DNA of 48,400 bases from SZUA-254 sp031379665 (lineage in GTDB: Bacteria > Bacteroidota > Ignavibacteria > UBA10030 > SZUA-254): positions 1-48,400 of the forward strand of contig JANNFI010000038.1 of assembly GCA_031379665.1 (NCBI GenBank), written 5' to 3'. Of this stretch, positions 15,998 through 23,457 are shown one piece after another. Numbering within the stretch: the stretch's first letter is position 1; each line of letters opens with the position of its first letter. Position numbers and translations under genes: made by a program. The notes under the pieces are model-generated. The model was not told the DNA's origin, did no database searches, and was given only the letters and a program-made list of their open reading frames with translations.

Positions 15998-17065
15998 TTA
16001 ATAACGAGGGACTTTCGGGTCGATTGTCCTCGACCAGGCGTCGATGCCTCCGATCAGGTTTTTCACATTGCTGAAGCCCTTTTCATAGAGGAATTCCACC
16101 GCCCGCTGGCTCCTGCCGCCGGAGTGACAGTGCACGACGATCTCATCTGTCGGGTCGAGCTCGGTGTAGCGCTTCGGCAGTTCCCGCAGCGGGATCAGTT
16201 TTCCGTTCAAGTTCGCCGTGCGGAACTCGTCCGGTTCCCTTACGTCCACCAGCGTCACCTTTTCGCCCGCGTCGAGCCGGCGCTTGAGTTCCTGTACGTT
16301 GATCTGGAGCGAGCCGAGGTCATAGGTCCGTTCGATCGGCGGGTCCTTCAGGAACCCGAGGTTGAACTGGCGCACCTGCTGGAAGCGGGGCGGCTGGACC
16401 GGGAGGTCTGCCATGACGTACTCCACGAACCCCGCCTTCGATTTCGCCTGCAGCGACTGGTTGAACCGGCGCTCGAAGCCGATCGTGGAGTTCGGCTTCG
16501 GGCTCATCGCCTTCCCGCACGACGACCCGGCGAAGTGGGTCGGGTAGATCTCGACCGAATCGTCGAAGGTCAATAGCTTGTTCCAGATGCTGTCGTAGAG
16601 CTTTTCGGCGCTGCCGTCGAGGTCGGGCCTGCCGGTGTCCCCGACGAAGAGCGTGTCGCCGGTGAGCACGAGCCAGGGCTCGTCCCCCCTCGCGGTGTCT
16701 GTGACGGCGATGCTGACGCTGTCGGAGGTATGCCCCGGTGTATGGAGGATCCTGAGCCGGATGTTTCCGAGCGCGATCACGTCACCGTCCTTCACCTTCG
16801 TCACGGGGAAGGCGGTTTCAGCGGACTCGTGGTAATGGACGGGCGCGCCGGTGGCGTCGGAGAGTTTTTTCGCGCCGGAGATGTGATCGGCCTGGGCGTG
16901 CGTTTCGAAGATGTGCGTGATCCGCATCGTGTGGCGCTCTGCGTACCGGACGTACGGCGAGACGTCATACTGTGGATCGACGACCGCGCAGACACCGGCG
17001 CGGGTACACCCCACCAGGTAAGAGAGGCATCCCCCCTCTTCGTGCCTGAACTGCTGAAAAATCAT
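15998..17065 (-). CDS. MBL-fold persulfide dioxygenase-like protein fused to a rhodanese domain
   Basis: A 355-residue two-domain protein. The metallo-beta-lactamase half (about 1-235) resembles ETHE1-type persulfide dioxygenases, which oxidise glutathione or similar persulfide to sulfite. The motif reads ETHAQADH (His56, Gln58, Asp60, His61); HTPGHT and LTGDTLFVGDTGRPDL supply the other iron ligands. The rhodanese half (about 250-355) has an active-site loop CHSGGRS with the sulfur-carrying Cys313. The frame is open upstream, but ATG 17063-17065 is chosen because AGGGGA precedes it and MIFQQF is the usual beginning. The gene order (71-aa gene 7 bp upstream; UDGb 24 bp downstream) indicates one transcript. 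Confidence 0.88.
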   Translation of the reverse strand: MIFQQFRHEEGGCLSYLVGCTRAGVCAVVDPQYDVSPYVRYAERHTMRITHIFETHAQADHISGAKKLSDATGAPVHYHESAETAFPVTKVKDGDVIALGNIRLRILHTPGHTSDSVSIAVTDTARGDEPWLVLTGDTLFVGDTGRPDLDGSAEKLYDSIWNKLLTFDDSVEIYPTHFAGSSCGKAMSPKPNSTIGFERRFNQSLQAKSKAGFVEYVMADLPVQPPRFQQVRQFNLGFLKDPPIERTYDLGSLQINVQELKRRLDAGEKVTLVDVREPDEFRTANLNGKLIPLRELPKRYTELDPTDEIVVHCHSGGRSQRAVEFLYEKGFSNVKNLIGGIDAWSRTIDPKVPRY

Positions 17066-17072
17066 TTTTCCC

Positions 17073-17288
17073 CTATGGTGTCCGGCGGGCCAGGCGTTGT
17101 GCCGCCTTCTCGAGCGCTGTCTGGATGACCTCTTCCTTCGATTCCCCATCCAGTCTGACGATCGTGGCTGCCGGGTCGACGTTGTCGATGTGGCAGTAGT
17201 ACGTCTTTCCGATCTTGTACGAAGTGATGTTGACCGTCAGTCCGGATATTTCCCGGGTGTTGATGCTGATATCGTCGGCTTTCAACAT
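17073..17288 (-). CDS. Conserved-looking 71-aa hypothetical protein
   Basis: Begins MLKADDISINTREISGL and ends ALEKAAQRLARRTP. It shows an alternating-strand pattern (LTVNITSYKIGKTYYCHI) with one Cys and one His, followed by an amphipathic helix, so it looks like a small alpha/beta protein. I do not recognise the family. The start at 17288 has AAAGGA eight bases upstream; an ATG at 17357 would add 23 residues without a Shine-Dalgarno site. It is first in the minus-strand unit with the MBL-rhodanese fusion, 7 bp upstream of it. Confidence 0.6.
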   Translation of the reverse strand: MLKADDISINTREISGLTVNITSYKIGKTYYCHIDNVDPAATIVRLDGESKEEVIQTALEKAAQRLARRTP

Positions 17289-17546
17289 TGCTGAGATCCT
17301 TTCTCTGATGGGTGGAGTGAGACGATTCCCCTTCGGGTAAAAGAACCGGAACAGCATGATGATTGGGCACGAACAAATCCCGTCTGAATTAATAAAATCC
17401 GGCCGTCAGATGCAACGGTTTTTCAAGTATTAGACCTGATATCCGCGGTTTTTTGTCACACCATGGCAGGGATTTCGTTAAATTGCGTATATTTTCAAAG
17501 CCCCCCGAGAAACTAATCCGGGCCGTACTTGTTCAATAAAGAAATT

Positions 17547-19397
17547 ATGCGCTGGATCGTTCCCCTACTGGCCTTCCTGGCGACCGCCGCCCTCCCGCTC
17601 CCGGCGCTCGCCCAGACCAACCCGTCCGACATCCGGACCCGGTTGGCGCAGAGTTACGAGAAGTCGGGCGACTTCGAATCGGCCCTCAGGGTCTACAACG
17701 AACTGTTCATCTCCGATTCCGGTAATTTTTCGCTGATCGAATCGCTGAAGCGCTGCCACCTGAAACTCAAACAGCACGACGAGGTCATCGCGCTGATCGA
17801 GCACGGCCTGAGGCTCCATCCGCGGGACCTCGGCGCGCTCGCGCAACTCGGCAACGTCTGGTTCCTGAAGGGCGACGAGGCGAAGGCCCTCGACGGCTGG
17901 CAGCGTGCCGTGGCCATCGAACCGAACGACGAGACGACGTACCGCGTCGTCGGCAGCTCGATGGTGCAGGTGCGGCAGTTCGAACGGGCGGTGGAAACGT
18001 ACCGGACGGCGCGCACGAACCTCGCGAAACCGAACGCCTTCGCTTCGGACATCGCCTACCTCTACGGCGTGATGCAGAAGTTCCGCGAATCGACGGAGGA
18101 ATACCTCGTCCTGCTCAGAGAGACGCCCGCACAGCTCAATTACATCCAGTCGCGCATCTCGTCGTTCACCGGAAACGAGGCAGGCCTGAAGGAAGCGACG
18201 CTCGTCGTAGCCGCTGCGGTGAAGTCCGCGCCGCAGAACGTGGAGATCCGGAGGCTCCACGCCTGGCTTTCGATGGAGGCGAAGGATTACGACGCGGCGT
18301 TCGAGACCTACCGGCAGATCGACGTCCTTACCGCGGCCGGGGGGAAAGAACTATTCGGTTTCGCCGAACGCGCGTTGAACGAAAAGAGATATTCCGCCGC
18401 CTCCCGCGCGTATGCCGAAGTGATCGAACGTAACCCGAATTTCCGCGAGGTCCCCCGGGCGCGCTACGGCCTGGCGCGATCCTACGAAGAAATGGCCGCG
18501 CCCGCGAAGGCGGAGGACACGTCGCTCGCCGGACGGTATACCCGGGCGACGGAAATGTACGGCAGGATCGTGTTCGACCATCCGAATACCGACATCGCCG
18601 CCCGGGCGCTCCTGCGTCTCGCGCTCATAAAAAAAGAGAAGCTCTCCGATCCCGCCGGGGCGAAGGACTACCTCGAGAAAATTTCCTCCGAGTACAAGAT
18701 TTTCCTTCCGACCGCCATCGAGGCGAAGCTCACCCTCGGCGAGGTCTATATCGAGCTGGACGATCTCGACCGGGCCGCGACGATCCTCGCCGAGGTCGCC
18801 GGCCCTCCCCCCTTCGGCGGGGCCGACAGGGAGCAGGCGGCCTTGCGGCTCGCAGAGCTCCGGTTCTACAGGGAGGACTACAAAGGCGCCTCGGCGATAT
18901 TATCCGACCTGATGAAGAACGCGGTATCAGACGCCGCGAACGACGCCATCCCTCTCCAGATGCTCATCGCCGAACAGGGCAAGGAGAACGCCGCCGGGCT
19001 GCGGACCTACGCCTCAGCGCGGCTCCTTCGCGCGCAACGTCGATACGCGGAGGCGCTCGAGGTCCTCGACGGGGCGCTGACGTCCGACACCGCGGACGTG
19101 TTGAGGGACAGGTACGCCTTCCTCAAGGGCGAGATTCTGTCCAGCCCGTCGGGCCTGTCCGGAGCTGGACGGACCGACGACGCTATCGCGGCCTTTTCGC
19201 TGATCATCGATACGCTCCCCGAGAGCCTGCTGCGCGACCGGTCGATGTTCTCAGCCGCCGGCCTCTACGAGACCGGAAAGGCCGACCGGCTCCTCGCCAT
19301 CGGCATGTACGAACGCCTGCTCGAAAAATATCCCAACTCGATCCACGCCAACGCTGCGCGCAAGCGCATCCGCGAACTCCGGGGGGACAGCATATGA
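17547..19397 (+). CDS. Exported tetratricopeptide-repeat protein
   Basis: A 616-residue protein with a signal peptide (MRWIVPLLAFLATAALPLPALAQ split as residues 1-23; cleavage after ALAQ likely). The rest is helical TPR repeats from about residue 30 to the end (for example SYEKSGDFESALRVYNELF, GDEAKALDGWQRAVAIEPND, and a late IGMYERLLEKYPNSIHANAA). Such periplasmic TPR proteins scaffold envelope complexes; no specific partner is evident. The frame is open from a TTG at 17529, but ATG 17547 starts the signal peptide. The stop overlaps the ATG of the next gene by 4 bp (19394-19397), so the two are translationally coupled. Confidence 0.82.
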   Translation: MRWIVPLLAFLATAALPLPALAQTNPSDIRTRLAQSYEKSGDFESALRVYNELFISDSGNFSLIESLKRCHLKLKQHDEVIALIEHGLRLHPRDLGALAQLGNVWFLKGDEAKALDGWQRAVAIEPNDETTYRVVGSSMVQVRQFERAVETYRTARTNLAKPNAFASDIAYLYGVMQKFRESTEEYLVLLRETPAQLNYIQSRISSFTGNEAGLKEATLVVAAAVKSAPQNVEIRRLHAWLSMEAKDYDAAFETYRQIDVLTAAGGKELFGFAERALNEKRYSAASRAYAEVIERNPNFREVPRARYGLARSYEEMAAPAKAEDTSLAGRYTRATEMYGRIVFDHPNTDIAARALLRLALIKKEKLSDPAGAKDYLEKISSEYKIFLPTAIEAKLTLGEVYIELDDLDRAATILAEVAGPPPFGGADREQAALRLAELRFYREDYKGASAILSDLMKNAVSDAANDAIPLQMLIAEQGKENAAGLRTYASARLLRAQRRYAEALEVLDGALTSDTADVLRDRYAFLKGEILSSPSGLSGAGRTDDAIAAFSLIIDTLPESLLRDRSMFSAAGLYETGKADRLLAIGMYERLLEKYPNSIHANAARKRIRELRGDSI

Positions 19398-20710
19398 CCT
19401 TCGCCTGCCCGACACCGGTTCGATCGAGATTGTTCCGCGGGGAAATACTTGCATGCACCCTCGTCGCGGTCCTCATCTTCTTCCCTGCCATTTCGCCCGC
19501 GCAGAAGCTGTTGATCCCGATGGACCTGAAGCAGACGAACCACCTTAAGGCCTACGGCATCGCCTACTGGGCGCTCACCAGGGGCATCGAGGTGGACTGG
19601 CTGCTCAATTACCGGTCGGGGTCGTTCCTGGTCGACGGGCTCGACATCGTGAGCGGCGAATGCCGCGTGCGCGGCGTGACGTACGAACAGCTCGACGGGT
19701 CGCAGGCCTCCGCCATCTACTCCGAGATCCAGGCGGAAGACAACAACATGGACGTGATACGGCTCGAGAAGCCACCGAAGATCGCCGTCTACGTGCCCCC
19801 CAATTTCCTCCCGTGGGACGACGCGGTGACGCTCGCGATGGAGTACGCCGAGATCCCCTATGCCAAGATCTGGGACGACGAGGTGCTGCGCGACTCCCTC
19901 ACCCACTACGACTGGCTCCACCTCCACCACGAGGACTTCACCGGGCAGTACGGGAAGTTCTACGCAAGTTTCGCGGCGCAGCCGTGGTACGTCGAGCAGC
20001 AGGTGATGTACGAGCGGAAGGCGAAGGAGAACGGGTTCCGGAAGGTCTCCCAGATGAAGGGCGCGGTGGCGCAGAAGATCAAGGAATACGTCGGCGCCGG
20101 CGGGTTCCTCTTCGCGATGTGCTCGGCGACGGACACCTACGACATCGCCCTCGCGTCCCAAAACGTGGACATCTGCGACGCGATGTACGACGGCGATCCC
20201 CCCGACCCGCAGTTCCAGAAGAAGCTCGACTACTCCAACTGCCTCGCGTTCACCGGCTTCACGCTGGAGTCCAACCCGCTCCGGTACGAGTACTCCGACA
20301 TCGATTTCCCGCCGAGCGACATGGTGCAGCTGCTGAACCCGGAGACCGACTACTTCACCCTCTTCGAATTCTCCGCGAAGTACGACCCCGTCCCCACGAT
20401 GCTGACGCAGGACCACGCGAACATCATCCGCGGGTTCCTCGGCCAGACGACGAACTTCAAGAAGCGCCTCGTCCGGCAGACGGTCACGATCCTGGCCGAG
20501 AAGGAGGGGACCGAGGAGGTCCGCTACGTCCACGGCAATTTCGGGAGGGGGACGTTTACCTTCTACGGCGGCCACGATCCCGAGGACTACCAGCACCAGG
20601 TCGGCGATCCGCCGACCGACCTTTCGCTCCACAAGAATTCGCCGGGATACCGGCTCATCCTCAACAACATTCTCTTCCCCGCCGCAAAAAAGAAGCAGCA
20701 GAAAACCTGA
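19394..20710 (+). CDS. Secreted conserved protein of the family usually mislabelled 'asparagine synthetase B'
   Basis: A 438-residue exported protein (hydrophobic leader about residues 18-36, ending SPAQ). Conserved blocks include KLLIPMDLKQTNHLKAYGIAYWAL, VDWLLNYRSGSF, PKIAVYVPPNFLPWDDAV, YDWLHLHHEDFTGQYG, GGFLFAMCSATD, MYDGDPPDP and FTFYGGHDPEDYQH. From memory, near-identical blocks occur across Bacteroidota under the name asparagine synthetase B, yet neither an N-terminal nucleophile Cys amidotransferase nor an ATP-pyrophosphatase SGGxDS motif is present, so that name is not supported. The IAVYV and GGFLFAMC segments recall class-I-glutaminase-like folds. It is coupled to the upstream TPR gene. 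Histidine/aspartate-rich blocks could bind metal; the function is unknown. Confidence 0.75.
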   Translation: MTFACPTPVRSRLFRGEILACTLVAVLIFFPAISPAQKLLIPMDLKQTNHLKAYGIAYWALTRGIEVDWLLNYRSGSFLVDGLDIVSGECRVRGVTYEQLDGSQASAIYSEIQAEDNNMDVIRLEKPPKIAVYVPPNFLPWDDAVTLAMEYAEIPYAKIWDDEVLRDSLTHYDWLHLHHEDFTGQYGKFYASFAAQPWYVEQQVMYERKAKENGFRKVSQMKGAVAQKIKEYVGAGGFLFAMCSATDTYDIALASQNVDICDAMYDGDPPDPQFQKKLDYSNCLAFTGFTLESNPLRYEYSDIDFPPSDMVQLLNPETDYFTLFEFSAKYDPVPTMLTQDHANIIRGFLGQTTNFKKRLVRQTVTILAEKEGTEEVRYVHGNFGRGTFTFYGGHDPEDYQHQVGDPPTDLSLHKNSPGYRLILNNILFPAAKKKQQKT

Positions 20711-20741
20711 CGGCGGGCGGCCCTCCCGGCGCCATTCTTCC

Positions 20742-20771
20742 TTGCAACTCAGCACCCATTTTTGCTACATT
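20742..20771 (+). promoter_or_regulatory. Promoter of the phosphoesterase gene
   Basis: TTGCAA (20742-20747), 18 bp, TACATT (20766-20771). The start codon is at 20781, so the expected transcription start (about 20778) would leave almost no leader. Confidence 0.5.
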
Positions 20772-20780
20772 GAAACTCCC

Positions 20781-21482
20781 ATGCGCATCGCAATCATTTC
20801 AGACATCCATTCCAACCTCGAGGCCCTCGTCCGGGCGTTGACGGAAATCGAGCAGGAGAAGGTCGATGCGGTCGTCTGCCTGGGCGACATCGTGGGCTAC
20901 GGCGCAAACCCCAACGAGTGCGTCGAAATCGTAAAGAAGCTCACCCCCCACGTCATCCTCGGCAACCACGACGAGGCGGCCATCGACCTAGCGAAGACCG
21001 AGTTCTTCAACCCGTTCGCGAGGCTCGCCGCCGAGTGGACCGGCGAGACGCTGACCGAGGACAACAAGGACTACCTCGCTGCGCTCCCCTTCACGCTCGA
21101 AAAGGACGGCCTCTATTTCGTGCACGCCTCCCCGGTCCACCCGGAGGACTGGAACTACATCCTCTCCCCCTCCGATGCCGCCGAAAACTTCCCGGCGATG
21201 CCGACCGAGGTCTGTTTCGTCGGCCATAGCCACGTGCCGGAAGTCTTCGGGGAAGATCTCTGGACGCGGAACGTCGTGAAGGGGGAAAAATTCATTGTGA
21301 ACGTGGGGAGCATCGGTCAGCCGCGGGACGGCAACCCTAAGCTGAGCTACGGGATCTTCGATACGGGGCTCTGGAGCTACAGAAACATGCGGCTCGACTA
21401 CGACATCGAGCTCGCGGCGTTCAAGATCAGAAAGGCGGGGCTCCCGAAAAACCTCGCCGACCGGCTCTTCGTCGGGAAGTAA
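20781..21482 (+). CDS. Metallophosphoesterase (YfcE/MPE-type)
   Basis: A 233-residue calcineurin-like phosphoesterase with all binuclear-metal motifs: SDIHSN (9-14), GDIVGYG, LGNHDE and GHSHVPE. It acts on phosphodiester or phosphomonoester substrates that cannot be named from sequence. The start at MRIAIISDI is chosen because it begins the first beta strand; no Shine-Dalgarno site precedes it, in keeping with the near-leaderless promoter. It is followed by the convergent EnvC-like gene 8 bp past its stop. Confidence 0.85.
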   Translation: MRIAIISDIHSNLEALVRALTEIEQEKVDAVVCLGDIVGYGANPNECVEIVKKLTPHVILGNHDEAAIDLAKTEFFNPFARLAAEWTGETLTEDNKDYLAALPFTLEKDGLYFVHASPVHPEDWNYILSPSDAAENFPAMPTEVCFVGHSHVPEVFGEDLWTRNVVKGEKFIVNVGSIGQPRDGNPKLSYGIFDTGLWSYRNMRLDYDIELAAFKIRKAGLPKNLADRLFVGK

Positions 21483-21490
21483 TCACACCG

Positions 21491-22696
21491 TCACTTCCTG
21501 GAAACGGTCCGGGAGCCGAGCCATTTTTCCGGGTCGAGCGTCTCGCGCCCCCTCCACACTTCGAAGTGGAGCATCGGACCGCTCAAACCTTCGCCGCTCT
21601 TTCCGAGCGACTGGCCCGCCGTCACCTTCTGCCCCTCATCCACGTCGATGTCCCCGAGGTGCGCGTAGACCGTGCGGTATCCCCCTTCGTGCGCCACGAT
21701 CACGAGGTTGCCGAAGGACGGCAGCCACCAGATCGTGGAGACCTCCCCGGGTGAAACAGCTGAGACCCTGCTCCCGGTCGGGACGGAGATGTCGATCCCC
21801 TTGTTCTCGGTGAGCGTATGGAGGACCGGGTGCTGCTGGGTCCCATACTTCGTGAGGATGCGGCCGCCGTCGACCGGCCATCCCAGTCCGCCGCGTGAGA
21901 CCTCGAACGCGCCGCCGCCGGCCGGAGCGGGCGGTTTCGCGCCGGGGGTCGCGGCCTTCTTCTTCGCGTCCCTCTCGATGAGCGCCGCGATCTTCTTCCC
22001 GACTTCCTGAAAATCCGTCCTGCGTCGGTCGATTTCCTTTTGGTAATTCTTTTTGTCCCGGCGTATCCCCGCGAGTACGTTCTTCTTCTTCGTCGTCATC
22101 TTTTTGAGCTTGCCTTGCTCCGCGGACTTGTCGGCGATCAGCCGCTGCCGCGCCCCGAGCTGCCGCGCGAGGAGGTCCTGCTCGTCCTGAAGGGTCCTCC
22201 GCTTGTCCGTGATTTCCCCCAAGTCCCTCTTGCGCTGGGCCGAGAATCGTTTCAGGTACTCGGCCCGGACGAAGAGCTGGTTCACCGATCCCGACGAGAG
22301 CACCAGTTCCAGGTCCCCGGTGGTTCCCCGGAGGTAGGCGCTCCGGACATACCCGGCGTACTGTTTCTTCAGGTGGTCGACCTGTTCGCCCAGGCCCGAG
22401 ACCGAGTTCGTCGTGGCGTTGATCGATGCCTCGAGCCCGGCCTCTTCCGCGTGGAGTTTCTTCACCAGCTTCTTCAGCAGGGCCTCCTGCTTTCCGTAAT
22501 CGTCGAGCTGTTCGAGCGTCGTGTTTTCCTTCTTCTCGCGATCCCGGATCTTTTTTTCGTACTGCGAGATCTCCTTCCGGAGCTGCTCAAGCTGTGACTG
22601 CTTGCTCTTGAGCTCCTTCTGGAAGGCGGGGGCCTGCGCGAGCGCGAACGCGGCGATCGCGGCGATGAGGATGGTCCTGCGCGCGCGCGGGGTCAT
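21491..22696 (-). CDS. EnvC-like murein hydrolase activator (coiled coil plus degenerate LytM/M23 domain)
   Basis: A 401-residue exported protein: signal segment (about 6-22), a long coiled coil (about 23-260, KELKSKQSQLEQLRKEISQ and on), a Pro/Ala linker, and a C-terminal LytM domain (about 285-395). In active M23 enzymes zinc is held by HxxxD and HxH; here the first His is Asn (ENKGIDIS) and the first His of HxH is Met (GPMLHFE), while Asp, YAHL and the last His remain. That pattern matches amidase activators rather than endopeptidases, so it probably activates an amidase such as the one at 1518-3107. ATG 22696 overlaps the DUF4292 stop by 4 bp and is preferred over an upstream in-frame start. 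Confidence 0.85.
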   Translation of the reverse strand: MTPRARRTILIAAIAAFALAQAPAFQKELKSKQSQLEQLRKEISQYEKKIRDREKKENTTLEQLDDYGKQEALLKKLVKKLHAEEAGLEASINATTNSVSGLGEQVDHLKKQYAGYVRSAYLRGTTGDLELVLSSGSVNQLFVRAEYLKRFSAQRKRDLGEITDKRRTLQDEQDLLARQLGARQRLIADKSAEQGKLKKMTTKKKNVLAGIRRDKKNYQKEIDRRRTDFQEVGKKIAALIERDAKKKAATPGAKPPAPAGGGAFEVSRGGLGWPVDGGRILTKYGTQQHPVLHTLTENKGIDISVPTGSRVSAVSPGEVSTIWWLPSFGNLVIVAHEGGYRTVYAHLGDIDVDEGQKVTAGQSLGKSGEGLSGPMLHFEVWRGRETLDPEKWLGSRTVSRK

Positions 22697-23457
22697 CGCT
22701 GGAAGACGTCGGCTGATTTCGGGATCGTGAACCAACAGGACACCTCCCGGTTGATCTCGAGGTCGGAGTACGCGACCGAAATACTCCGGCGCTCGGCGGG
22801 GAAGACGACGCGCAGCAGGCGCGCCGTGATCGTGCCGTCGTCGGACTCTTCCGGTTCCGAAGCGATCGCCGTGACCGTCGCGCGGCCCGCGGAGTCGATG
22901 ACCCGGTAACTCCTGACGAAATGGTCCTGTCCGTCCACCCGCAATTCCTTCCTCCCGGCGCCCTCGCGATATGTGAAGACGTACGATTCCCCGTCGGTCG
23001 AGAATGAGTCCGGCGTCCCAGCGCCCGGCGCGAAGAACTCGCCGGTGAAGGCGCGCATCACCTCGTCGAACGTCATTTTAAGATTGAACATCGAGTGAAG
23101 GGTGCTGCCGTCCGACTTCCCGACCCACGCGTAGTTGTCCTGGTAGTTATGGAAGATGAATTCCTTTCGGGAAAAAAGGAGGGTCCCGAACCTGATGCCG
23201 AAAGGGCCGCTCAGGTTGACGAGGATCGAGTCCGGTTTCCGGAGGTTCAGGCTGAAACTGCTGCTGCCGGATTGTTCGGGCGATTCTATGGTGACGACCC
23301 CTTCTCCCCTGAGGGTCCTGACGGCTTCACTCCGCTCGCGCACCAATTCAAGCACGCGATCCGCGCTGAGCGTGAGTTCCTTCCGCGCTCGTGCGGTGGT
23401 TCCACATCCGGTCATGAGTAGTATGCTCGCTATGACCAGGGTGGGGAGGCACTTCAC
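22693..23457 (-). CDS. DUF4292 lipoprotein (LolA/LolB-like)
   Basis: A 254-residue protein with a lipoprotein signal (ILLMTGC; lipidated Cys18). The body is predicted beta-rich (SFSLNLRKPDSILVNLSGPF, KEFIFHNYQDN, RKELRVDGQDHFVRSYRV), as in LolA/LolB-like lipid-carrier folds, to which DUF4292 is usually assigned. It is the middle gene of TPR lipoprotein - DUF4292 - EnvC-like, joined to both by 4-bp ATGA overlaps, an order I recall as common in Bacteroidota. A role in outer-membrane lipoprotein placement or envelope division is inferred. Confidence 0.78.
   Translation of the reverse strand: MKCLPTLVIASILLMTGCGTTARARKELTLSADRVLELVRERSEAVRTLRGEGVVTIESPEQSGSSSFSLNLRKPDSILVNLSGPFGIRFGTLLFSRKEFIFHNYQDNYAWVGKSDGSTLHSMFNLKMTFDEVMRAFTGEFFAPGAGTPDSFSTDGESYVFTYREGAGRKELRVDGQDHFVRSYRVIDSAGRATVTAIASEPEESDDGTITARLLRVVFPAERRSISVAYSDLEINREVSCWFTIPKSADVFQR

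Noticed and set aside
17453..17493. Promoter for the exported TPR gene from TTGTCA (17453) and TATATT (17488)
   Set aside because: The spacing of 29 bp is far outside the 16-18 bp of the other promoters here, and no better -35 faces the TATATT.
19265..20755. A 496-codon minus-strand frame opposite the secreted 'AsnB-like' gene
   Set aside because: The composition is that of an antisense shadow (Arg, Glu, Val, His), while the plus-strand protein has conserved blocks and a signal peptide.
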